From Aquirufa sp. (lineage in GTDB: Bacteria; Bacteroidota; Bacteroidia; Cytophagales; Spirosomataceae): DNA of 7,507 nucleotides. The stretch is from contig JAURHT010000096.1 in the NCBI GenBank assembly GCA_030833145.1, positions 1 to 7,507 on the forward strand. Reading direction: 5' to 3'. Made by a program: the position numbers and the translations under genes. The notes beneath the pieces were generated by a model, which was given only the letters and a program-made list of their open reading frames with translations, was not told the origin of the DNA and ran no database searches. Shown piece after piece: positions 1-6,244 of the stretch (positions are counted from its first letter, which is position 1; the number at the start of each line of letters is the position of its first letter).

Positions 1-910
1 AAAAAGCAGCCTTGCGAATCGCACAATCAGCTATCGTACAATGATTACAACATTCATCTAAACAAGGATCCGCGTGGACGAATATCTCCACGTGGGTAGC
101 TTGTAACTCACCTAACATTTCTTCAAAGGCGTGTATTTCCTCGTGTGTTCTGTTTAAATCCCAATAACGCGGCAAAGTCAAGTGGCAATCGATGTGCAAA
201 TCTCCGCCATATTGTTGTACACGCAAATTGTGTAAATCAATCCATTCCTCTTTTTTGTTTGCTACCACCCAGTCAGTCACCTTTTGAAATAAGGCAGGGT
301 TTGTTTCATCCATTAAAGCTGCCACAGATTCCCTGATCAGATGAACACCCTGCCAGCACATAAAGCCAGCGAATAAAAAGGACGCCACTGAATCCACCCA
401 ATACCAGTGAGTATAATAAGTTAGGGCTAATGCAGCTACCACTAAGATCCCATTATAGGCATCTAAACGTAGATGTTTCCCATCTGCGATAAGTGCAGGA
501 GAGTGGGAGGAACGCCCTTTTTGGACTAAAAAATAACCCATTAATCCGTTAATTCCAGCCGAAACAAAAGAAACGGCCATACCCACATCTAAGCTCTTCA
601 ACTCAGGTGATGCATACAAATGCTGTGAAGCGTGAAGGAAAATATAGGCAGCGGCTAAAAGAATAAGTACCCCCTCTAATCCAGAGGCAAAAAATTCAAT
701 CTTTCCATGACCATATGGATGGTTTAAATCCTTAGGTAACGAAGCTAAATAGATGGAATAATAAGCAAAACAGGCCGCTACGACATTAATAATCGATTCC
801 AAGGCATCTGTCAACAAAGTCGTGGAACCACTTGCATAGTAAACCGCAAACTTCGCTGCCATGATGAGCACCGAAACGACAAAAGAAAGAAGGACAAGCC
901 GCTGTTTCAT
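1..910 (-). CDS. Cation diffusion facilitator (CDF) family metal transporter, 3' end cut by window edge
   Basis: This is an open frame of 303 codons from the ATG at 910 with no stop before the edge. CDF proteins export divalent metals (Zn, Fe, Mn, Co and others) from the cytoplasm in exchange for protons. TM1 starts almost at the N-terminus. TM2 carries 'LLTDALESIINV' (32-43), followed by the family signature 'HPYGHGKIEFF' (64-74). TM5 carries 'ADGKHLRLDAYNG' (142-154) with the HxxxD half of the transport site, H146 and D150. The TM2 half aligns as E38/N42 instead of the DxxxD of YiiP, so metal specificity cannot be read off. A cytoplasmic C-terminal domain ends in a Cys-rich tail (C283, C287, C288, C291, C296). 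Typical family length is about 300-320 residues, so little is missing. The gene is divergent from the Nudix gene across 26 bp. The family assignment is firm; the substrate is unknown. Confidence 0.93.
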   Translation of the reverse strand, partial: MKQRLVLLSFVVSVLIMAAKFAVYYASGSTTLLTDALESIINVVAACFAYYSIYLASLPKDLNHPYGHGKIEFFASGLEGVLILLAAAYIFLHASQHLYASPELKSLDVGMAVSFVSAGINGLMGYFLVQKGRSSHSPALIADGKHLRLDAYNGILVVAALALTYYTHWYWVDSVASFLFAGFMCWQGVHLIRESVAALMDETNPALFQKVTDWVVANKKEEWIDLHNLRVQQYGGDLHIDCHLTLPRYWDLNRTHEEIHAFEEMLGELQATHVEIFVHADPCLDECCNHCTIADCAIRKAAF

Positions 911-915
911 TAAGA

Positions 916-923
916 CAAAGATA
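916..923 (-). promoter_or_regulatory. Candidate Bacteroidota -7 box for the CDF gene
   Basis: On the minus strand this reads TATCTTTG, an exact match to the Bacteroidota consensus TAnnTTTG. It ends 5 bp before the ATG at 910, which would leave almost no 5' leader. No TTG-type -33 element sits about 20 bp upstream, which weakens the call. Confidence 0.35.
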
Positions 924-936
924 GTATTTTTACCGG

Positions 937-1491
937 ATGGAAACGGAAAACAATCCTTGGAAAACACTCAATCAAGAAACAGCCTACGAGAATGCTTGGA
1001 TTCGAGTGGAACACCATGAAGTCTTGAATCCAGCCGGAAATCCCGGAATTTATGGGAAAGTTCATTTTAAAAATACGGCTATTTCCATTGTGGCCATCGA
1101 CTCAGAGAATTTCACGTATTTGGTTGGTCAATACCGCTATACTTTGAATGCCTATTCATGGGAGGTCCCGGAGGGTGGTTGTTCCATCAAATCAGGGGAA
1201 TCTACTTTAGCCGCTGCTAAACGCGAATTATTGGAAGAAACAGGCCTAATCGCCGCAGAGTGGACAGAACTAGGGGAGGTGTACCTTTCTAATTCGGTGA
1301 GCGATGAGAAAGCGGTGATGTATTTGGCCCAAAACCTCAGCCAACACCAAGCCTGCCCAGAAGAAACCGAACAATTAAAAATACGTAGGTTACAGTTAAA
1401 AGAGGCGATTGAAATGGCTAAAAATGGACAGATTACTGACGCCTTAAGTGTATTGACACTATTAAAGATCCCAGCTTTGCATTTGCTTTAG
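937..1491 (+). CDS. Nudix hydrolase, ADP-ribose pyrophosphatase-like
   Basis: A 184-residue Nudix protein, a usual length for the ADP-ribose pyrophosphatase group, which cleaves ADP-ribose or related nucleoside diphosphate compounds to AMP plus ribose-5-phosphate. The Nudix helix is clear at 88-104: E88, R96-E97-L98, E100, E101 and G103, the Mg-binding glutamates. The preceding loop 'WEVPEGG' (75-81) is typical. The spacing from the GG pair (80-81) to E88 is one residue longer than the GX5E form, with Cys82 where glycine is usual. The C-terminal segment 'MAKNGQITDALSVLTLL' resembles the end of ADP-ribose pyrophosphatases. The start is the first ATG; no Shine-Dalgarno sequence is visible. The 3' end overlaps surE by 30 bp, tail to tail. 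Family is near certain; the exact substrate is inferred. Confidence 0.93.
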   Translation: METENNPWKTLNQETAYENAWIRVEHHEVLNPAGNPGIYGKVHFKNTAISIVAIDSENFTYLVGQYRYTLNAYSWEVPEGGCSIKSGESTLAAAKRELLEETGLIAAEWTELGEVYLSNSVSDEKAVMYLAQNLSQHQACPEETEQLKIRRLQLKEAIEMAKNGQITDALSVLTLLKIPALHLL

Positions 1492-2229
1492 CTCATCATA
1501 ATCCGTCAAATCATATTTTACAGGTACAATGCTGACATAATTTTCTGCTAGAGCATCTAGATCGGTGTTGTTGTTCAAATCTTCATTGTATAAATCCCCA
1601 TCCATCCAGTAATAAGGCTTTCCGTATGGATCCTTTCGCTCTTCAAAACGTTCTCTAAAGATCGCATTCGCCTGTTTCACCACTTTAACCCCTTGCAATG
1701 GCATGGAAGAATGGGCGGGGAAATTCACGTTTAAAGTAAGTCCTTTAGGTAGACCGTGAACTAACACTTGTTGACAAATTTTGATAATATAATCGTGGCA
1801 GTGGGAGAAATTAGCATCCGATGCAAAATCGCAAAGAGAGAATCCAATAGCCGGAATGCCTTCCATGGCCGCCTCGATGGCCGCAGACATCGTTCCTGAG
1901 TATAAAACGGCAATCGAAGCATTCGAACCGTGATTAATACCCGAAACGACTAAATCAATTTTTCGACCTTTCAGAATTTGGTGTTTACCTATCTTCACAC
2001 AATCTGCTGGAGTTCCTGAGCACTTATAGGATTGAATGTGATCGCCAAAATCATTCGTTTTCACCACGCGCAACGGTTCTCCTAAGGTAATCGCATGCCC
2101 CATTCCCGATTGATGCGTATCAGGAGCCACTACTACGACTTCGCCCATTTCGGACATGATTTCCGTAAGAACGCGGATACCTTTGGAATAGATTGAATCG
2201 TCGTTTGCGATGAGAATAAGTGGCTTCAT
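1462..2229 (-). CDS. surE: 5'/3'-nucleotidase SurE
   Basis: This 255-residue protein matches SurE in length and motifs. SurE is a cytoplasmic metal-dependent phosphatase that dephosphorylates nucleoside monophosphates, linked in other bacteria to stationary-phase survival. The four metal ligands are all present by alignment with known SurE: D10 and D11 in 'IANDDSIYSKGI', S41 in 'HQSGMGHAIT', and N99 in 'VSGINHGSN'. The 'YSGTMSAAIEA' helix (110-120) is also characteristic. The C-terminal half holds 'RERFEERKDPYGKPYYW' (192-208) before the terminal oligomerisation region. The gene starts at ATG 2229, 37 bp from the divergent GNAT start, and its last 30 bp are shared with the convergent Nudix gene. 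Position near a Nudix hydrolase and a nucleoside phosphorylase fits nucleotide turnover. Confidence 0.96.
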   Translation of the reverse strand: MKPLILIANDDSIYSKGIRVLTEIMSEMGEVVVVAPDTHQSGMGHAITLGEPLRVVKTNDFGDHIQSYKCSGTPADCVKIGKHQILKGRKIDLVVSGINHGSNASIAVLYSGTMSAAIEAAMEGIPAIGFSLCDFASDANFSHCHDYIIKICQQVLVHGLPKGLTLNVNFPAHSSMPLQGVKVVKQANAIFRERFEERKDPYGKPYYWMDGDLYNEDLNNNTDLDALAENYVSIVPVKYDLTDYDELKQMQSWDL

Positions 2230-2255
2230 ATGTTGCTAATTTGACTGCAATTTAC

Positions 2256-2263
2256 AAATTTTG
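2256..2263 (+). promoter_or_regulatory. Candidate -7 box for the GNAT gene (weak)
   Basis: The plus strand reads AAATTTTG, one mismatch from TAnnTTTG, and ends 3 bp before the preferred ATG at 2267. A TTG at 2233-2235 lies 20 bp upstream, a suitable -33 spacing. The minus strand reads AAAATTTG (2262 to 2255), so the same near-palindrome could also serve surE with a leader of about 25 nt, though no -33 match is seen for that direction. Confidence 0.3.
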
Positions 2264-2266
2264 GCT

Positions 2267-2743
2267 ATGATTTTACGCAAAGCGACGCTCGAAAACGTTC
2301 CCCTCATTCAAGAAATTGCAGAAGAAGCCTGGAGACCCACCTACGGCCATATTTTAACGGAGGAGCAGACTTTGTACATGATTCCGATGATGTACAATAC
2401 AGAATTAATTAGCTCGCAAATTCACTTGTTCTCCCTGTTAGAAATGGATGGTGCGGCGATCGGCTATTGTGCTTTTGAAAAGACTAGCGATACGGACGGA
2501 AAATTGCATAAACTCTATTTACGTCCATCCGTTAAACAAAAAGGTGCTGGAAGTTTCATTATTGAACAGATTAGTCATCAAGCTCGATTGATGGGACTCT
2601 CATCCATCTATTTAAACGTCAACAAACATAACTCCGCGGTAGAATTTTACCTAAAGAAAGGTTTCATTAAAGACCGTGAAATGATCCTAGACATAGGCAA
2701 TGGCTACGTAATGGATGATTACGTTATGCGATTAATGCTATAG
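2267..2743 (+). CDS. GNAT-family N-acetyltransferase
   Basis: This 158-residue single-domain GNAT enzyme would transfer an acetyl group from acetyl-CoA to an amine; its substrate cannot be told. Visible landmarks are the N-terminal 'MILRKATLENVPLIQEIAEE', the beta4 strand 'KLYLRPS' (82-88), the CoA pyrophosphate loop 'KQKGAGS' (90-96), 'IYLNVNKHNSAVEFYLKKGF' (114-133) with the conserved Asn122 and Tyr128, and the closing 'DDYVMRL'. The loop has K90 where Q or R is usual. I start at ATG 2267; an upstream in-frame TTG at 2261 would add only two residues and overlaps a possible -7 box. The last 20 bp overlap the convergent phosphorylase gene. Confidence 0.92.
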   Translation: MILRKATLENVPLIQEIAEEAWRPTYGHILTEEQTLYMIPMMYNTELISSQIHLFSLLEMDGAAIGYCAFEKTSDTDGKLHKLYLRPSVKQKGAGSFIIEQISHQARLMGLSSIYLNVNKHNSAVEFYLKKGFIKDREMILDIGNGYVMDDYVMRLML

Positions 2744-3590
2744 CTTTCTCAATCAAAGACCTAATTTGGCCTTCTGGGTCTTTCGAAAACTCATTCGTGA
2801 TGCGATTCGCTAAAATAGCATTCAATGAAATCATTTCGTGCCCCATAGCGCCCCCAAAAGCGTAATAGGCAGCAGTTTCCATTTCGATATTGGTAATTTC
2901 TTGTTCACCTAACTTAGCAGCAGCGACTTTTTCTAAAAAATCGGGTCTTATCGAATGCATTCGAATCGTACGACCTTGTGGAGCGTAAAATCCTGGGGCA
3001 GTTAAAGTAATTCCATTATACGCCTTCAACGGCGCAAATTGCGCGCATAGTGAAGCACTAGCTTTGGCTGCATATAGAGGCAATGGATAATCAATTGCTT
3101 TAGTCCAAGTGGTTAAAACATCTTCAGAAATCGACATTGTAGATTCAAAACCGTAAAATAGGGCTAAATTATCAAATCCAATCGCAGCAGTCGAAATCAA
3201 AATCGAATCCACTGGGATATGCGCTTGAATACTTCCTGATGTACCTATTCGGATGAGACGCAAGGATCTTTTTTCGGTTTTCTCCAGACGCGTTTGAAAA
3301 TCAACATTGACCAAAGCATCTAATTCATTCATCACAATCTCCACATTATCCGCGCCTATGCCACTGGATAAAACACCAATCTTTTTACCCCTTAAAATGC
3401 CTAAATGAGTCACGAATTCCCTTTTATGAACGATTTCAGTGACTTCATCGAAAAAGGCAGAAACAGTGGGAACACGCTCTGGATCACCCACCAAAATAAG
3501 GGTATCCGGAATTTGATCAGGCCGTAAGTTCAAATGATAGGAACTTCCATCCGGATTTATGATTAAGTCAGTGGGAGAGAAATAGGTCAT
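2724..3590 (-). CDS. Nucleoside phosphorylase (uridine phosphorylase-like)
   Basis: A 288-residue member of the PNP/UDP phosphorylase family, which splits nucleosides with phosphate into a free base and ribose-1-phosphate in salvage. Motifs in order: 'LIINPDGSSYHLNLRP' (9-24), which resembles the N-terminus of Bacteroidota uridine phosphorylase-like proteins; the phosphate-binding 'GDPERV' (35-40); 'SSGIGADNVEI' (75-85); 'RIGTSGS' (114-120); and the ribose-binding 'NIEMETA' (234-240) with E236, M237 and E238. I chose ATG 3590 rather than the upstream in-frame ATG at 3629, because the family N-terminus begins here and the longer form would run through the divergent promoter region. Base specificity (uridine versus purine) is not settled by sequence alone. 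Confidence 0.93.
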   Translation of the reverse strand: MTYFSPTDLIINPDGSSYHLNLRPDQIPDTLILVGDPERVPTVSAFFDEVTEIVHKREFVTHLGILRGKKIGVLSSGIGADNVEIVMNELDALVNVDFQTRLEKTEKRSLRLIRIGTSGSIQAHIPVDSILISTAAIGFDNLALFYGFESTMSISEDVLTTWTKAIDYPLPLYAAKASASLCAQFAPLKAYNGITLTAPGFYAPQGRTIRMHSIRPDFLEKVAAAKLGEQEITNIEMETAAYYAFGGAMGHEMISLNAILANRITNEFSKDPEGQIRSLIEKAIALIA

Positions 3591-3593
3591 GCG

Positions 3594-3601
3594 CAAATTT
3601 A
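3594..3601 (-). promoter_or_regulatory. Candidate -7 box for the nucleoside phosphorylase
   Basis: The minus strand reads TAAATTTG, an exact TAnnTTTG match, ending 3 bp before the ATG at 3590. At 20 bp spacing upstream the minus strand reads TTA, a near match to the TTG -33 element. If used, the mRNA would be leaderless or nearly so. Confidence 0.42.
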
Positions 3602-3605
3602 TTGA

Positions 3606-3613
3606 TAATTTTC
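3606..3613 (+). promoter_or_regulatory. Candidate -7 box for the Gre-like operon (weak)
   Basis: The plus strand reads TAATTTTC, matching TAnnTTTG except at the last base, 18 bp before the ATG at 3632. No TTG lies at a fitting distance upstream. It is the only plausible promoter position I see in the 41-bp divergent gap for the four-gene plus-strand operon. Confidence 0.22.
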
Positions 3614-3631
3614 CAATGTAATAAGTCATTC

Positions 3632-4072
3632 ATGAAAAGCACCAAGTCTCAAATACAGGCAAATCTGCGTTCCATTTTGGAAAATACGTTGGAAGAAGCT
3701 CGTAGAGAGTATCTATTGGCCAAAGAATCCCGCGATTCAGATACCAAAAGTAGTGCCGGCGATAAATTTGAAACCGGTCGCGAAATGATGCAAAGAGAGA
3801 TGGATAAGTTAAGTGCTTTGGTAGATAATACCCTTAATTCTATTGCCAAATTAGACAGAATAGCGGATTTGCCAGCATCTGTGGTCATTACCGAGGGTAG
3901 CCTTGTAGAGACAGATCAAGAAACCTATTTTATATCCATCGGATACGGCAAACTCGATTCTATTTACGCCATTTCAATTGAATCACCACTTGGATTGGAA
4001 TTAAAAGGCAAAAGAGTAGGGGATCGCATCGAAATGCGCGGCCGAAATATCACCATAAAATCAATTCTATGA
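3632..4072 (+). CDS. GreA/GreB-like C-terminal domain protein
   Basis: This 146-residue protein resembles a group of small Bacteroidota proteins whose C-terminal half matches the Gre-factor globular domain, here 'SPLGLELKGKRVGDRIE' (118-134), compared with 'SPLGRALLGKREGDEVE'-like segments in GreA. The N-terminal 75 residues are charged and helical, likely a two-helix coiled coil with a turn around 'DSDTKSSAGDKFETGREMM' (35-53). GreA inserts such a hairpin into the RNA polymerase secondary channel, and its tip has two acidic residues; here the analogous place reads D-T-K-S-S-A, so the second acid looks missing. RNA polymerase binding is therefore inferred. I used ATG 3632; an in-frame TTG at 3602 would add ten unlikely residues. 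The stop overlaps the next start as ATGA. Relatives may carry unrelated database names such as 3-oxoacyl-ACP synthase, which this sequence does not support. Confidence 0.8.
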   Translation: MKSTKSQIQANLRSILENTLEEARREYLLAKESRDSDTKSSAGDKFETGREMMQREMDKLSALVDNTLNSIAKLDRIADLPASVVITEGSLVETDQETYFISIGYGKLDSIYAISIESPLGLELKGKRVGDRIEMRGRNITIKSIL

Positions 4073-4419
4073 AAAATGCACACTATCTCTATTTAGTTCT
4101 TTCCCTTATAGGCGGGAGTATTACCTTTTATTACGTATATGAGGGAATGATGCTGAACAACGGAAAATTTGATGTCATTGATTTTGTCCAAAGCACTTGG
4201 ACAGCTAACCCTTACGCTAAAAGTTTAAGTTGTGACTTTTGGACAGGAGCTATCACAGGAACTTTTTTTATACTGGTAGAAGGATTACGCATTAAAATCA
4301 AATACTTGTACCTTTATTTGTTGGCAACCGTTTTAATAGGTTTTGCTTTTGCATTCCCGTTATTTTTATTTGCTAGACACAGACAATTAGCCAAATATTC
4401 ATGGAAGAATACATTTTGA
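4069..4419 (+). CDS. DUF2834 family membrane protein
   Basis: This 116-residue hydrophobic protein has three likely membrane helices at about 6-26, 57-73 and 78-101. The pattern matches DUF2834: a long loop after TM1 containing 'FVQSTWTANPYA', an Asp at the start of TM2 (D56), 'VEGLRIKIKYLYLYLL' (70-85) joining TM2 and TM3, and the final 'AFPLFLFARHR' (95-105). The function of this family is unknown, and no enzyme motif is visible. It is second in a tight operon: its ATG overlaps the stop of the Gre-like gene in an ATGA, and its own end overlaps the DUF1801 start by 19 bp, suggesting translational coupling on both sides. The family assignment is from pattern memory and is fairly confident. 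Confidence 0.82.
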   Translation: MKNAHYLYLVLSLIGGSITFYYVYEGMMLNNGKFDVIDFVQSTWTANPYAKSLSCDFWTGAITGTFFILVEGLRIKIKYLYLYLLATVLIGFAFAFPLFLFARHRQLAKYSWKNTF

Positions 4420-4745
4420 CCTTTCCGGAGGCCACTCAGAAAATTTTAATTGAAGTACGTGATGCCATTCGCTCGGTCGTACCGGAGGAAACCGAAGAAA
4501 CGATGTCTTACGGGATGCCCACCTTCAAGTTAAATGGTAATTTAATCCACTTTGCGGCCTGGAATAACCATTTAGGTTTTTATCCAACCCCTAGCGGGAT
4601 TAAGAATTTTGTACAAGAATTAGCTCCCTACGAGGGTTCAAAAGGAGCGATTAAGTTTCCGTATCATTCGCCTATGCCTTTGGAACTCATTAAAGAGATT
4701 ACCTTATTTAGAGTTCAGGAGAATTTAGCCAAAAAGAAACGATGA
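4401..4745 (+). CDS. DUF1801 (YdhG-like) protein
   Basis: A 114-residue single-domain protein of the DUF1801/YdhG family. The diagnostic run is 'ETMSYGMPTFKLNGNLIHFA' (33-52), then 'HLGFYPTPSGIKNF' (57-70), and 'GSKGAIKFPYHSPMPLELI' (79-97). Members are sometimes called iron chaperones because Bacillus YdhG (Fra) has been described as frataxin-like; nothing here shows iron binding, so that role is not claimed. It is soluble, with no signal peptide. It begins inside the end of the DUF2834 gene and ends in an ATGA overlap with the serine hydrolase start, making it the third gene of the operon. Confidence 0.88.
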   Translation: MEEYILTFPEATQKILIEVRDAIRSVVPEETEETMSYGMPTFKLNGNLIHFAAWNNHLGFYPTPSGIKNFVQELAPYEGSKGAIKFPYHSPMPLELIKEITLFRVQENLAKKKR

Positions 4746-6244
4746 AAAAACTCCTATTCTGCCTCCTTGCGGCGACTTTCAGTGTTAGCGCTCAAACGAA
4801 TGAAGAAAAGATTCGTTCGTTCATTCCGACGCTTGACTCCTTATTTAAACAACAAGCCAGCCTTTCTAAAATGCCTGGGCTTGTCTACGGAATCGTATAC
4901 AAAGGCCAGTTAATTCATTCCAATGCACTAGGTCTTGCTCAAATCGAGAACGGCATAAAGGCCGACATGACGATTGATTTTCGCATTGCTTCGATGTCCA
5001 AAAGCTTTGCCAGCATGGCCATTCTTCAGCTGAGAGATGCGGGGAAATTACGCTTAGATGATCCGGCAGCCAATTACATTCCAGAATTACAGTCGACTCA
5101 ATCTCTGACAAAAGATGCCCCAGTTATCACCATTCGCCATTTATTAACCCATGCGGCTGGATTTCCAGAAGATAATCCTTGGGGAGATCGCCAATTAGGC
5201 ATTTCAGATGACACCTTTAAGGCAATGATCAAAAAAGGAATTACCTTCTCCACAAACCCAGGTGTGAGCTATGAATACTCCAATATGGGATTTGCGATGT
5301 TAGGTTTAATCATCAAAAACGTAAGTGGTCAAAGCTACCAATCTTACATCCAAGAACACATTTTCAAGCCCTTAGGAATGAATAATACCTATTGGGAATA
5401 CACTGAAGTTCCGGCAAACAAATTAGCCTATGGGTATCGTTGGTTAGATAATAAATGGGTAAAACAACCCATGGAGCACGATGGAGCCTATGGTGCGATG
5501 GGAGGATTGATCACTACTTTGGAAGATTTCAGCAAATACACGGCTTTGCACTTATCTGCCTGGCCAGAGCGAGATGAAACAGAAAAAGGGCCACTTAAAC
5601 GTAGCTCCCTACGAGAAATGCAATTCCCTTGGAATATCAGCGGGTTTAATCCCAAATATACGTATCCAAACGGTCGAATCGGCAGTTCCTTTACTTCGTA
5701 TGGCTATGGTTTAAGTTTCTTGCAAGATGATCAAGGAAGACGCTCTGTGGGACATTCAGGAGGATTACCTGGTTTTGGAAGTAATTGGCGCATTTATCCA
5801 GATTATGATTTAGGCATCATCTCTTTCGCGAACGTGACCTATGCACCAGCGAGTTTTATCAACCTTAAAGTGCTCGATTCCCTAATTTCTTCAACTAAGC
5901 TGAATCCACGAAAATTACCGGCATCTGCTATTTTAAAGCAAAGACAATCCGAACTAGTTCGCCTATTGCCTGAATGGAAGAACGCGACTGAAGCGGGGAT
6001 TTTTGCCGAAAATTTCTTCCTCGATTATTTCCCCGAAAAGTTATCAGCTGAAGCAAAGGCTATCTTTGGAAAAATTGGGACCATTCGGTCCATTCAAGAG
6101 ATTGAACCTGAAAATAACCTGAGAGGCACCTTTCGGATCGATGGGGAAAAAGGAAGTGCAAAAGTATATTTTACACTAAGTCCCGAGACTCCAGCTCTCA
6201 TCCAGGAATACCATATCCAAGAAATAAAAAAGGCTCATAACTGA
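4742..6244 (+). CDS. Exported serine hydrolase, class C beta-lactamase / penicillin-binding fold
   Basis: A 500-residue protein with a signal peptide: KK at 2-3, a hydrophobic core, and probable cleavage after 'VSA' (15-17), so it is periplasmic or surface-exposed. The catalytic set of the beta-lactamase/esterase superfamily is complete: S84-x-x-K87 in 'ASMSKSFA', Y179-S180-N181 in 'YEYSNMGF', and H338-S339-G340 in 'GHSGGLPGFG'. The 'LLTHAAGFPED' segment (134-144) is also typical. Residues after about 390 form a separate C-terminal region of unknown role. These enzymes include D-amino-acid peptidases, esterases and true beta-lactamases; sequence alone does not choose, and resistance should not be assumed. 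It ends the four-gene operon, and its stop codon lies in the terminator shared with trhO. Confidence 0.93.
   Translation: MKKLLFCLLAATFSVSAQTNEEKIRSFIPTLDSLFKQQASLSKMPGLVYGIVYKGQLIHSNALGLAQIENGIKADMTIDFRIASMSKSFASMAILQLRDAGKLRLDDPAANYIPELQSTQSLTKDAPVITIRHLLTHAAGFPEDNPWGDRQLGISDDTFKAMIKKGITFSTNPGVSYEYSNMGFAMLGLIIKNVSGQSYQSYIQEHIFKPLGMNNTYWEYTEVPANKLAYGYRWLDNKWVKQPMEHDGAYGAMGGLITTLEDFSKYTALHLSAWPERDETEKGPLKRSSLREMQFPWNISGFNPKYTYPNGRIGSSFTSYGYGLSFLQDDQGRRSVGHSGGLPGFGSNWRIYPDYDLGIISFANVTYAPASFINLKVLDSLISSTKLNPRKLPASAILKQRQSELVRLLPEWKNATEAGIFAENFFLDYFPEKLSAEAKAIFGKIGTIRSIQEIEPENNLRGTFRIDGEKGSAKVYFTLSPETPALIQEYHIQEIKKAHN

Noticed and set aside
145..336. Plus-strand open frame of 63 codons
   Set aside because: It is antisense to the CDF gene, whose motifs on the other strand are unmistakable; its own product has no recognisable features.
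1470..1495. Possible hairpin at the Nudix/surE junction (AGCT ends around a GCATTTGC centre)
   Set aside because: Only four outer base pairs form before mismatches and there is no T run, so it is not a credible intrinsic terminator.
2261..2266. TTG start that would extend the GNAT protein by two residues
   Set aside because: The ATG at 2267 gives the natural GNAT N-terminus, and the TTG sits inside a possible -7 box.
3591..3629. Upstream ATG extending the phosphorylase by 13 residues
   Set aside because: The family N-terminus begins at ATG 3590, and the extension crosses an exact TAnnTTTG box and the divergent gap.
3602..3631. TTG start extending the Gre-like protein by ten residues
   Set aside because: The added residues resemble nothing in the family, and ATG 3632 is a natural start.
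3649..3888. Minus-strand open frame inside the Gre-like gene
   Set aside because: The Gre-like frame explains the sequence; the antisense product shows no motif and no start context.
4866..5111. Minus-strand open frame inside the serine hydrolase gene
   Set aside because: It is antisense to the catalytic SxxK region and is a shadow of a well-supported gene.
4742..6244. Calling the serine hydrolase an antibiotic-resistance beta-lactamase
   Set aside because: SxxK, YSN and HSG are shared by esterases and peptidases of the same fold; nothing in the sequence or context indicates resistance.
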